DNA from: Bradyrhizobium sp. Ce-3
GTDB taxonomy: Bacteria > Pseudomonadota > Alphaproteobacteria > Rhizobiales > Xanthobacteraceae
Direction of reading: 5' to 3'
Assembly (NCBI RefSeq): GCF_022835695.1
Contig: NZ_BQUV01000005.1
Span: 248,001 to 312,000, forward strand
Length of the DNA: 64,000 nt
Part shown: positions 16,704 through 25,109 of the stretch, in pieces
Layout of the letters: the number at the start of each line of letters is the position of its first letter
Numbering within the stretch: the stretch's first letter is position 1
Translations under genes and position numbers: made by a program
Notes under the pieces: model-generated
Told to the model about the DNA's origin: nothing
Database searches by the model: none
Seen by the model: the letters and a program-made list of their open reading frames with translations, nothing else

Positions 16704-17690
16704 GTGGGACAGATTGTCAAAACCACGGCTGCAATCGCGGCCCTGCTGCTGAGCACGCCGGCCTTCGCCGGCTGGGAGCCGAGCAAGCCGGTCGAAATCG
16801 TGGTCGCGGCCGGTGCCGGCGGCGCCTCCGACCAGATGGCGCGCATGATGCAGGCGGCGATCCAGAAGAACAATCTGATGAAGCAGCCGATGGTGGTGTC
16901 GCTGAAGGGCGGCGCGTCGGGGGCGGAAGCGCTGATGTACATGAAGTCCAGCGAGGGCGATCCCAACAAGGTGCTGATCGCCTATTCGCTGATCTACATG
17001 CTGCCGCTGTCGGCCAAGATTCCGTTCAACTGGCGTGACCTGACGCCGGTGTCGGTGATCGCGCTCGACCAGTTCGTGTTGTGGGACAACGCCAACGGTC
17101 CGAAGACCGTGAAGGACTTCATCGATGCCGCCAAGGCCGCCAGCGCGCCGTTCAAGATGGGCGGCACCGGCTCCAAGCGCGAGGATCACGTGCTGACCGT
17201 GTTCATGGAGCAGAAGACCGGCGCAAAATTCTCCTACCTGCCGTACAAGTCCGGCGGCGAGGCCGCGACCCAGCTGGTCGGCGGCCATACCGAATCCAAC
17301 GTCAACAATCCGAGCGAAAATCTCGAGGTCTGGCGCGCCGGCCAGGTTCGCGCGCTCTGCGTGTTCGACAAGGAGCGGATCTCCTACAAGACCAAGGTCA
17401 CCGACACGCAATCCTGGAACGACATCCCGACCTGCAAGGAAGAGGGGCTGGACGTGCAGTATCTGATGCTGCGCGCGATGTTCCTGCCGGGCAAGGTCAC
17501 CCAGGAGCAGCAGGCGTTCTATGCCGACCTGTTCCAGAAGGTGACGCAGACCGCGGAATACAAGGACTACATGGAGAAGCAGGCGTTGAAGCCGATCTTC
17601 CTCACCGGCAAGGACATGGTGGAGTTCCTCGAGGATGACGACAAGCAGAATGCCTCGCTGATGAACGCGGCGGGTTTTGTCGCGAAGTAA
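16704..17690 (+). CDS. Tripartite tricarboxylate transporter (Bug-type) substrate-binding protein
   Basis: A 328-residue periplasmic receptor with a signal peptide (KTTAAIAALLLSTPAFA, cleavage before GWEPSKPVEI). The motif VEIVVAAGAGGASDQMARMMQAA is a variant of the Bug signature. Later EALMYMKSSEGDPNKVLIAYS also fits. It starts with GTG at 16704 after an AGGGAAG ribosome site. It is divergent in sequence from the receptor at 1791. It may be the dedicated binding protein for the TctB-TctA membrane pair at 19938-22013. Confidence 0.85.
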   Translation: MGQIVKTTAAIAALLLSTPAFAGWEPSKPVEIVVAAGAGGASDQMARMMQAAIQKNNLMKQPMVVSLKGGASGAEALMYMKSSEGDPNKVLIAYSLIYMLPLSAKIPFNWRDLTPVSVIALDQFVLWDNANGPKTVKDFIDAAKAASAPFKMGGTGSKREDHVLTVFMEQKTGAKFSYLPYKSGGEAATQLVGGHTESNVNNPSENLEVWRAGQVRALCVFDKERISYKTKVTDTQSWNDIPTCKEEGLDVQYLMLRAMFLPGKVTQEQQAFYADLFQKVTQTAEYKDYMEKQALKPIFLTGKDMVEFLEDDDKQNASLMNAAGFVAK

Positions 17691-17843
17691 GCGCCGAAGC
17701 CAGCGCCGACACGCCCCCTCGACCGGCATGTGTCGGCAGCAGGCCCTGCTTTACCTTCCGCTCGGAATCGCCTTGCATCACGCGGTCGCGCCATCGATAT
17801 TGCGCCGCAGTAAAGCGCCGTTGCGGGAGCGTGAGGAGCGATC

Positions 17844-18719
17844 ATGACCAAAGCCGTTCTCGGTATCATCGGCGGATCCGGCATCTACGACCTGCCGGAC
17901 CTGGAAAATGTCCGCGAGGAAACCATCGCGAGCCCGTGGGGCGAACCGTCGGCGACGCTGCGCCGTGGCGAGATGGCCGGGCTGCCGATCGTGTTCCTGC
18001 CGCGGCACGGTCAGGGACATGCGCTGTCGCCGTCCGACATCAACTATCGCGCCAATATCGACGTGCTGAAGCGGGCAGGGGTCACCGACCTGGTCGCGCT
18101 GTCGGCCTGCGGCTCGTTCAAGGAAGAGCTGCCGCCGGGCACCTTTGTGCTGGTCGATCAGTTCGTCGACCGCACCCACAAACGCGAGAGCTCGTTCTTC
18201 GGCAGGGGCTGCGTCGCGCATGTCTCGATGGCGCATCCGGTGGCGCCGCTGCTGGTGAAGCATCTCGCCGCCGCTGCCGAGGCCGAGCACATCGCGTTCG
18301 CGCGCGGCGGCACTTATCTCTGCATGGAGGGGCCGCAATTCTCCTCGCTCGCCGAAAGCCTGACCTATAAGGCGCAGGGCTATTCGGTGATCGGCATGAC
18401 CAACATGCCGGAAGCCAAGCTCGCCCGCGAGGCCGAGATCTGCTACGCCAGCGTGGCGATGGTCACCGATTTCGACTGCTGGCATCCGGCGCATGATGCC
18501 GTGACGGTGCAGGACATCATTCGCGTGCTGAATTCGAACGCCGAGAAGGCCAAGGCGCTGGTGGCGCGGCTGGCGCGCGATTTCCCGCGTGAGCACGAGC
18601 CGTGTCCGATCGGTTCGGATCGGGCGCTGGACACCGCGCTGATCACCGCGCCCGCGGCGCGCGATCCGCAGCTGCTGGCCAAGCTCGATGCGGTCGCCGG
18701 AAGGGTGTTGCGGTCGTGA
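17844..18719 (+). CDS. mtnP: S-methyl-5'-thioadenosine phosphorylase
   Basis: A 291-residue purine nucleoside phosphorylase-fold enzyme. It cleaves methylthioadenosine with phosphate to adenine and methylthioribose 1-phosphate. Family motifs are GIIGGSGIYDLP, FLPRHGQGHALSPSDINYRANI (phosphate and substrate binding), YLCMEGPQFSSLAES and the purine-site segment GMTNMPEAKLAREAEICYAS. The length is normal. It is followed after 41 bases by mtnA, which uses its product. No methylthioribose kinase is needed in this two-step route. Confidence 0.95.
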   Translation: MTKAVLGIIGGSGIYDLPDLENVREETIASPWGEPSATLRRGEMAGLPIVFLPRHGQGHALSPSDINYRANIDVLKRAGVTDLVALSACGSFKEELPPGTFVLVDQFVDRTHKRESSFFGRGCVAHVSMAHPVAPLLVKHLAAAAEAEHIAFARGGTYLCMEGPQFSSLAESLTYKAQGYSVIGMTNMPEAKLAREAEICYASVAMVTDFDCWHPAHDAVTVQDIIRVLNSNAEKAKALVARLARDFPREHEPCPIGSDRALDTALITAPAARDPQLLAKLDAVAGRVLRS

Positions 18720-18760
18720 AGAGGTCCTCCATGAAGCGCGTGACGCGAAGGGCGTAGGGC

Positions 18761-19861
18761 ATGAAGGTCGATGGCCGCCATTTCCGCAGCATCTGGCTCG
18801 AGCCCGACGGCTGGTCGGTCGGTGCGATCGACCAACGACGATTGCCGCATGAGTTCATCGTCGCCAAATTGACGACCGCGGACGAGGCCGGCGAGGCGAT
18901 CAGCTCGATGCTGGTCCGTGGTGCGCCGCTGATCGGCGCGACTGCCGCCTATGGCATGGCGCTCGCCATGCGCGAGGATGCCTCCGACGCGGCGCTGGAG
19001 CGCGCCGGCAAGATGCTGGCGGCGACCCGGCCGACCGCGATCAATCTGAAATGGGCAATCGATGAAATGCGGCGCGCGCTCGCGCCGCTCGCAGCGTCAG
19101 CCCGCGCCGATGCGGCCTATGCCCGCGCCCGCGAGATTGCCGACGAGGATGTCGAGATCAACCGCGAGATCGGCCGCCACGGCCTCGGCCTGATCGAAAC
19201 CATCGCTGCGGCGAAGAAGCCGGGCGAGCCGGTCAACGTACTGACGCATTGCAACGCCGGCTGGCTTGCAACCGTCGATTGGGGGACGGCGACATCGCCG
19301 ATCTACCAGGCGCATGATCGCGGCATTGCGGTCCATGTCTGGGTCGATGAAACGCGGCCGCGCAACCAGGGCGCCTCGCTCACCGCCTGGGAACTCGGCC
19401 ATCACGGCGTGCCGCACACGGTGATTCCGGACAACACCGGCGGCCATCTGATGCAGCATCGCATGGTCGACCTCGCGATCGTCGGCACCGACCGCGTCGC
19501 CGCCAATGGCGACGTCTGCAACAAGATCGGGACCTATCTGAAGGCGCTCGCGGCCCACGACAATGGCGTGCCGTTCTATGTCGCGCTGCCGTCGCCGACC
19601 ATCGACTTTGGTATCGACGACGGCGTCAGGCAGATTCCGATCGAGCAGCGCGCGGCGAGCGAGGTGACGCACCTCACCGGGCGGACGGCGGATGGACGGA
19701 TCGAGACCGTGCGCGTGGTTCCGGACGGCTCTTCAGTCGCCAATTTCGGCTTCGACGTCACGCCGGCGCGGCTGGTGACGGGATTGATCACCGAGCGCGG
19801 TGTCCTCAGCGCGGATCGTGCTGCACTTGCGAGCGCGTTTCCCGAACGTTCCGGCGGTTAG
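18761..19861 (+). CDS. mtnA: S-methyl-5-thioribose-1-phosphate isomerase
   Basis: A 366-residue isomerase converting methylthioribose 1-phosphate to methylthioribulose 1-phosphate. It belongs to the eIF2B-related family. Visible motifs are [19 protein letters not shown], the catalytic-cysteine segment [16 protein letters not shown], and the catalytic-aspartate segment [19 protein letters not shown]. It forms an operon with mtnP. The later methionine-salvage genes (mtnB, mtnC, mtnD) are absent here, so the fate of the product is unresolved from this window. Confidence 0.95.
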   Translation: MKVDGRHFRSIWLEPDGWSVGAIDQRRLPHEFIVAKLTTADEAGEAISSMLVRGAPLIGATAAYGMALAMREDASDAALERAGKMLAATRPTAINLKWAIDEMRRALAPLAASARADAAYARAREIADEDVEINREIGRHGLGLIETIAAAKKPGEPVNVLTHCNAGWLATVDWGTATSPIYQAHDRGIAVHVWVDETRPRNQGASLTAWELGHHGVPHTVIPDNTGGHLMQHRMVDLAIVGTDRVAANGDVCNKIGTYLKALAAHDNGVPFYVALPSPTIDFGIDDGVRQIPIEQRAASEVTHLTGRTADGRIETVRVVPDGSSVANFGFDVTPARLVTGLITERGVLSADRAALASAFPERSGG

Positions 19862-19937
19862 CTGAAGGCTGCATTGACGGTGATTGGTTCAGCACGCTAT
19901 CCCCATCGTTGCCCTCGCAACCCAGACCGTCCAGTCC

Positions 19938-20480
19938 ATGTCCAACACTGAACTTGAGATCGTCGTCGACGATCCGACCGCGCCTGAAGACAACTCCCCC
20001 GCCGTCGTCTCCACCGGCGTCGTCGACGTCGTCGTCTCGCTGCTGTTGCTAGCGCTCGCATTGGTGCTCGGCTGGGACAATTGGCGCACCGGCGCCTCGT
20101 GGGACTCGACCGGGCCGCAGCCGGGCTATTTTCCGTTCTATCTCTCGGTGATCCTCGGCGGCGCCAGCCTCTATGGTCTCGGTGCCGCGTTCGTGTCGCG
20201 CCGGGAAGCCGCCGAGACCTTCGTCACCCGGGCCCAGCTCCGCCGGGTGATGGCGGTGTTCGTGCCGACATTGCTGTTCTGCCTCGCCACCCAGTATCTC
20301 GGCCTCTATGTCGCGAGCTTCCTCCTGATCGCGGGCTTCATGCGCCTGGTCGGCAAGATCGCGCTGTGGAAGTCGCTGCTGACCGCCTTCATCTTCACCG
20401 CCGCGATGTTTGTCACGTTCGACGTCGCGTTCGACGTCATCATGCCGAAGGGGCCGCTCGAAGCGGCTCTCGGCCGCTAG
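19938..20480 (+). CDS. tctB: TctB family small membrane subunit of a tripartite tricarboxylate transporter
   Basis: A 180-residue protein with four predicted membrane segments (VVSLLLLALALVLGW, PFYLSVILGGASLYGLGAA, VMAVFVPTLLFCLA, AFIFTAAMFVTF) and the typical GPQPGYFPFYLS motif of TctB. It begins at ATG 19938; a TTG at 19884 in frame is less likely. It is followed 21 bases later by the large TctA subunit. Together with a Bug receptor it would import carboxylates using the ion gradient. Confidence 0.88.
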   Translation: MSNTELEIVVDDPTAPEDNSPAVVSTGVVDVVVSLLLLALALVLGWDNWRTGASWDSTGPQPGYFPFYLSVILGGASLYGLGAAFVSRREAAETFVTRAQLRRVMAVFVPTLLFCLATQYLGLYVASFLLIAGFMRLVGKIALWKSLLTAFIFTAAMFVTFDVAFDVIMPKGPLEAALGR

Positions 20481-20501
20481 CTACCCGACAGGATTCGAAC
20501 C

Positions 20502-22013
20502 ATGGAAGCCTTCGGTCTCCTGCTGCACGGCTTTGCCGTCCTGCTGACCTGGAAGACGCTGCTGTTGATGATGGTTGGGCTGGTGCTCGGCATCTTCGTC
20601 GGCGTGCTGCCCGGGCTCGGCGGTCCCAACGGCGTCGCGATCCTGCTGCCTTTGACCTTCACGATGGATCCGACGTCGGCCATCGTGATGCTGTCCTGCA
20701 TCTACTGGGGCGCGCTGTTCGGCGGCGCCATCACCTCGATCCTGTTCAACATCCCCGGCGAAGCCTGGTCGGTCGCGACCACCTTCGACGGCTATCCGAT
20801 GGCGCAGCAGGGCAGGGCGGCCGAAGCGCTCACTGCGGCGTTCACCTCGTCGTTCATCGGCTCGCTGGTCGCGGTGCTCTTGATCACCTTCCTGGCGCCG
20901 ATGATCTCGTCATTCGCGCTGAAGTTCGGTCCGCCGGAGTTCTTCGCGGTCTATCTCCTGACTTTCTGCTCGTTCGTCGGCCTCGGCCGCGAGGCCAAGC
21001 ACAAGACCGTGATCTCGATGTCGCTCGGGCTGCTGCTCGCCGGCGTCGGCATGGACACGGTGTCCGGGCAGCTGCGCATGACCTTCGGCTCTTCGGAGCT
21101 GCTGCGCGGCATCAACTTCCTGGTCGCCGTGATCGGCCTGTTCGGCATCAGCGAGATCCTGCTGACGATGGAGGAGCGGCTGGCGCTGCGCGGGCATGCC
21201 GCCGGCATCTCGCTGCGCGTGGTGCTGTCGGTGTGGAAGGATCTGCCGAAATACTGGGTCACGCTGCTGCGCTCGTCGGTGATCGGCTGCTGGCTCGGCA
21301 TCACGCCGGGCGGCGCGATCGCGGCCTCCTTCATGGGCTACAATCTCGCCAAGCGCTTCTCCAAGGATCAGGAAAGCTTCGGCAAGGGCCGCATCGAGGG
21401 CGTGTTCGCGCCGGAGACCGCCGCTCATGCATCGGGCACCTCGGCGCTGCTGCCGATGCTCGCGCTCGGCATTCCCGGCTCGGGGACGGCGGCGATCCTG
21501 CTTGGCGGCCTGATGGTATGGGGTCTCAATCCGGGCCCGCTGCTGTTCGTCGAGCACAAGGATTTCGTCTGGGGCCTGATCGCCTCGATGTATCTCGGCA
21601 ACGTCGTCGGCCTGGTGCTGGTGCTGACCACCGTGCCGATCTTCGCCTCGATCCTGCGCGTGCCGTTCGCCGCGGTCGCCCCGATGATCGTGGTGTCCTG
21701 CGCGATCGGCGCCTACGCGATCCAGAATGCGATGTTCGACATCTGGCTGATGCTGGGCTTCGGCGTCGTCGGCTACGTCTTCAAGAAGATCGGCATTCCG
21801 CTCGCGCCGTTCACGCTCGCTCTGGTGCTCGGCAGCCGGGCCGAGGATGCGTTCCGGCTCTCGATGATCGGTTCCGGCGGCGACATGAAGGTGTTCTGGT
21901 CGAACGGCCTCGTCGGCAGCATCACGACGCTGGCGATCGTGCTGCTGTTCTGGCCGGTGATCGACAAGGCGATCTCAGGCCTCGGACGGATGGTGCGGCC
22001 GGCGCGGGCGTAG
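20502..22013 (+). CDS. tctA: TctA family large membrane subunit of a tripartite tricarboxylate transporter
   Basis: A 503-residue permease with about 11-12 membrane segments. TctA hallmarks are GVLPGLGGPNGVAILLPLTF near residue 35, GALFGGAITSILFNIPGEAWS near 70, and GVFAPETAAHASGTSALLPMLALGIPGSGTAA in the second half. It pairs with the TctB gene just upstream. It is convergent with the CoA-transferase gene, with 57 bases between. Confidence 0.93.
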   Translation: MEAFGLLLHGFAVLLTWKTLLLMMVGLVLGIFVGVLPGLGGPNGVAILLPLTFTMDPTSAIVMLSCIYWGALFGGAITSILFNIPGEAWSVATTFDGYPMAQQGRAAEALTAAFTSSFIGSLVAVLLITFLAPMISSFALKFGPPEFFAVYLLTFCSFVGLGREAKHKTVISMSLGLLLAGVGMDTVSGQLRMTFGSSELLRGINFLVAVIGLFGISEILLTMEERLALRGHAAGISLRVVLSVWKDLPKYWVTLLRSSVIGCWLGITPGGAIAASFMGYNLAKRFSKDQESFGKGRIEGVFAPETAAHASGTSALLPMLALGIPGSGTAAILLGGLMVWGLNPGPLLFVEHKDFVWGLIASMYLGNVVGLVLVLTTVPIFASILRVPFAAVAPMIVVSCAIGAYAIQNAMFDIWLMLGFGVVGYVFKKIGIPLAPFTLALVLGSRAEDAFRLSMIGSGGDMKVFWSNGLVGSITTLAIVLLFWPVIDKAISGLGRMVRPARA

Positions 22014-22070
22014 TCGCGGTCCGGGATTGGCCGAATCTCGAACCGCTCAAATTCCGGTGGATTGGTACCG

Positions 22071-23264
22071 TCAAACCACCTTGCGTTGGCGGAGCTCGGC
22101 GATCTCGTCGCTGCCGAAGCCGAACTCGGCCAGCACTTCCTCGGTCTGCTCGCCGAATTCCGGCGGACGCGCCACCATCTTGCTCGGCGTCCGCGACAGC
22201 GTCACCGGCTGGCTGACCAGCTGGATGTGCCGGTTCTCGTCGTTCGGCACGTGCTGGGCCATGCCGAGATGCTTGACCTGGGCATCCTCGAACATCTGGT
22301 CGATCGAATAGATCGGCCCGCACGGCACGCCGGCGGCGTTCAGCTCCTGCACCCAGGTCTCGGTCGACTTCTTCTCGGTCAGCGCGCTGATTCGCGCATT
22401 CAGCGCGTCGCGGTTCTTCGAGCGCGCCGGTGCGGTCGCGTAATCGGGATCGGTGACCAGGTCGGGCGCGCCGATCGCCTGGGCGCAGCGCTCCCAGATC
22501 CGCCCGCCGGTGGTGGCAATGTTGATGTAGCCGTCGGAGGTCCTGAACACGCCGGTCGGGATCGAGGTCGGATGGTTGTTGCCGGCCTGCTTGGCGACTT
22601 CCTTTTCCATCAGCCAGCGCGCCGCCTGGAAATCCAGCATGAAGATCTGCGCCTGCAGCAGCGAGGTCTGCACCCACTGGCCTTCGCCGGAGACGTCACG
22701 TTCCAACAGTGCGGTGAGGATGCCGATCGCGCAGAACAGCCCCGCGGTGAGATCGGCCACGGGGATGCCGACCCGCATCGGCCCCTCACCCGGGGCGCCG
22801 GTCACCGACATCAGGCCGCCCATGCCCTGGGCGATCTGATCGAAGCCGGGGCGCTTGTGATAGGGGCCGTCCTGGCCGAAGCCGGAGATGCTGCCATAGA
22901 CGATCTTCGGATTGATCTTGCGGATGCTCTCATAGTCGATGCCGAGCTTGCCCTTCACGTCCGGCCGGAAATTCTCGACGATGACGTCGGCCTGCTCGGC
23001 CAGTCGCTTGAACACATCGAGCCCCTTGGGATCCTTGAGGTTCAGCGTCATGGCGCGCTTGTTGCGGTGCAGATTCTGGAAGTCGGATCCGCCGCGCGGG
23101 CCGCCCGGCTGCTCGCCGCCGCCGTCCTCCAGCAACGCATCGATCTTGATGACGTTGGCACCCCAGTCGGCGAGCTGGCGCACGCAGGTCGGCCCGGACC
23201 GGACCCGGGTCAAATCCAGTACGGTGAAACGGGACAGGGCTTGGGATGCGCGGGGAAAGGGCAT
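22071..23264 (-). CDS. CaiB/BaiF family CoA-transferase
   Basis: A 397-residue type III CoA-transferase that moves CoA between carboxylates in the cytosol. Family features are LDLTRVRSGPTCVRQLADWGANVIKI at the N-terminus, RNKRAMTLNLKDPKG, and the segment GFGQDGPYHKRPGFDQIAQGMGG, which contains the presumed catalytic aspartate. It probably activates the carboxylate taken up by the convergent TctAB system for the crotonases of this region. It is divergent from the first polysaccharide gene, with a 289-base gap that marks the boundary between the catabolic and polysaccharide regions. Confidence 0.92.
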   Translation of the reverse strand: MPFPRASQALSRFTVLDLTRVRSGPTCVRQLADWGANVIKIDALLEDGGGEQPGGPRGGSDFQNLHRNKRAMTLNLKDPKGLDVFKRLAEQADVIVENFRPDVKGKLGIDYESIRKINPKIVYGSISGFGQDGPYHKRPGFDQIAQGMGGLMSVTGAPGEGPMRVGIPVADLTAGLFCAIGILTALLERDVSGEGQWVQTSLLQAQIFMLDFQAARWLMEKEVAKQAGNNHPTSIPTGVFRTSDGYINIATTGGRIWERCAQAIGAPDLVTDPDYATAPARSKNRDALNARISALTEKKSTETWVQELNAAGVPCGPIYSIDQMFEDAQVKHLGMAQHVPNDENRHIQLVSQPVTLSRTPSKMVARPPEFGEQTEEVLAEFGFGSDEIAELRQRKVV

Positions 23265-23553
23265 TGAGACACCTCTTGTTTGGCGGGCCGCTCTGAGGCT
23301 ACTGCCTTAGACAATTTGGCTGACCTTTCCAACTGTTACCCGGACAACAAGCGAGTCCGAAACAAACAGCCATGGTTCCGTGACGATCGACTCCCGCCTT
23401 GGCCGTCGCGTAGACAAGGCTCACGCCGGCCCGGCGGCCCGCCAACCCTCGACAATCGCGCCGCCGACTGCTAGCCCGTCGCCGTGCCGAATGGGTTTTG
23501 CCCTTATGGAAGAGGCACTTGAGGCGTAACGAGGAGATGGACCGAAAGCGGGC

Positions 23554-25107
23554 ATGGCGGTGAAGAAAGGTCCATCCCATCTGCTCGGCAACTCGGCGTG
23601 GAACGCGACGGCCTTCGCGGTCGCGGTGCTGCTCAATCTCGCGATTCTCCCGTTCGTGATTTTCCGGCTCGGCCTCGCCGCGTTCGGTGTCGCGGGCCTC
23701 GTGACGGCCTGTGTCGCGCCGGCGCTGATGTTCAGCAATGCGCTCGGCCTGTCGACAGCCCGCGAGCTCGCACAACGGTTGGAACCGCAAGATCGCGACG
23801 AGGCGCGGCGGTTTTTCGCGACCGCCCTGGCGCTTGCCATCGTGGTGGGCTGTCTGATCGCGGCCGTGCTCGGCCTTGCGGGCGCACCGCTCGCGCGGTT
23901 GGGATTTCACCTCGGCGGCGCGGCTGCCGACGACCTCGGGCTTGCCTTCGCACTGGCCGGCGTCGGCTGGCTGTGTCAGTGCCTGCTCGCGGTTTTCCTC
24001 TCGCTGTTCACGGCGCGTCAGGATTATCGGCGGATCGCCTCGATCGGTATCACGGGCACGGTGGTGACCACGATGTCGATGCTGCTGCTGATCCCATATG
24101 CACCGCGGGCCTCGACCTTCCTCGGCTGTCAGGCGCTGGGCTTCGCGACCAATCTCGTGATGGCCTTCGCCTGGTCACGGCATGCGATCGGCGACTGGCA
24201 GGCACGGCCGGCGCTCGATCGCGGCGCACTGCGTGCCCTGGTCAAGCTTGGCGGCTGGCAGGTCGCGGCGCAAAGCGGCGCGCTGTTCGCCGGCCAGGCG
24301 GATCGCTATTTGCTCGGTGCACTGTTGCAGCCGCAATTCGTCGGCTTCTACAGCGTCGCGCAGCGGCTGGAGGAGGCGGTCTATATCGGCGTGCTCAAGA
24401 TCGGCGAGATCCTGTTCCCGTTCTTCAGCACGCTGCAGAAGGAGGATGACGACCGCAAGGTCGACCTGCTGCTGCGCTCGTCCTGGATCCTCAACGTGCT
24501 GGCCGCGAGCGCGCTCGGCGGCCTGATCCCGGTCGCAGGCGCTCTGCTGTATCGATGGACCGGCGCCGAGGTCGCCGCCGAAGCGCAGCTGGTGCTGGTG
24601 GTGCTTGCGATCAGCGGGATATTGGGCTCGAGCGCCAACGTGTTTGCGTTCTATCTGCTGTCGCAGGGACGCTCCAGCTCCAACGCGCTGATCTCGCTCG
24701 TCACGGGCATCTTCACGCTGGCGACCAGCGCGATCGCCTTGCCCTATTTCGGCTGGCAGGCGGCCGGCTGGAGCTCCTGCGTCGGGATGGTCGCGCAGAT
24801 GGTGGTCACGGTACTGCTGCTGCGGCGGACCTTCAGGCTGTCAGGGATGTGGTCGCGGATGCTGCATTTCGTACTGATCCCGCTCGGCACGGGGATCGCC
24901 GTTGCGTTGACGCTGCGCGCTCAGCTCGGCCATGTGTCATTCGACCAGGCGCCGTCATGGTGGTATGTGGTGTCGCTCTACGGCGTGTCGGCGGCCGCGA
25001 TCTTTGTCGCCGCCGTCGCCGTGTCGCAACTGGGTCCCTATCGCGCCGTCTGCTGGCGCGATCTCCGCATCATCATCACTCGTTTCCTGCCCTTCAAGGC
25101 TGTCTAG
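23554..25107 (+). CDS. Wzx-like polysaccharide flippase (MOP superfamily)
   Basis: A 517-residue integral membrane protein of about 12-14 helices resembling O-antigen/polysaccharide biosynthesis flippases. An N-terminal AVLLNLAILPFVIFRLG is typical, as are the mid-protein GQADRYLLGALLQPQFVGFYSVAQRL and YIGVLKIGEILFPFFS. It would flip undecaprenyl-linked sugar repeats across the inner membrane. No Wzy polymerase is recognisable nearby. It opens the polysaccharide locus and is followed two bases later by an asparagine-synthetase-like gene. Confidence 0.88.
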   Translation: MAVKKGPSHLLGNSAWNATAFAVAVLLNLAILPFVIFRLGLAAFGVAGLVTACVAPALMFSNALGLSTARELAQRLEPQDRDEARRFFATALALAIVVGCLIAAVLGLAGAPLARLGFHLGGAAADDLGLAFALAGVGWLCQCLLAVFLSLFTARQDYRRIASIGITGTVVTTMSMLLLIPYAPRASTFLGCQALGFATNLVMAFAWSRHAIGDWQARPALDRGALRALVKLGGWQVAAQSGALFAGQADRYLLGALLQPQFVGFYSVAQRLEEAVYIGVLKIGEILFPFFSTLQKEDDDRKVDLLLRSSWILNVLAASALGGLIPVAGALLYRWTGAEVAAEAQLVLVVLAISGILGSSANVFAFYLLSQGRSSSNALISLVTGIFTLATSAIALPYFGWQAAGWSSCVGMVAQMVVTVLLLRRTFRLSGMWSRMLHFVLIPLGTGIAVALTLRAQLGHVSFDQAPSWWYVVSLYGVSAAAIFVAAVAVSQLGPYRAVCWRDLRIIITRFLPFKAV

Positions 25108-25109
25108 AC

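Noticed and set aside
20081-22216. 711-codon plus-strand frame overlapping TctB, TctA and the end of the CoA-transferase
   Set aside because: It runs across three real genes in another frame and is Arg/Asp-rich without membrane segments or motifs.
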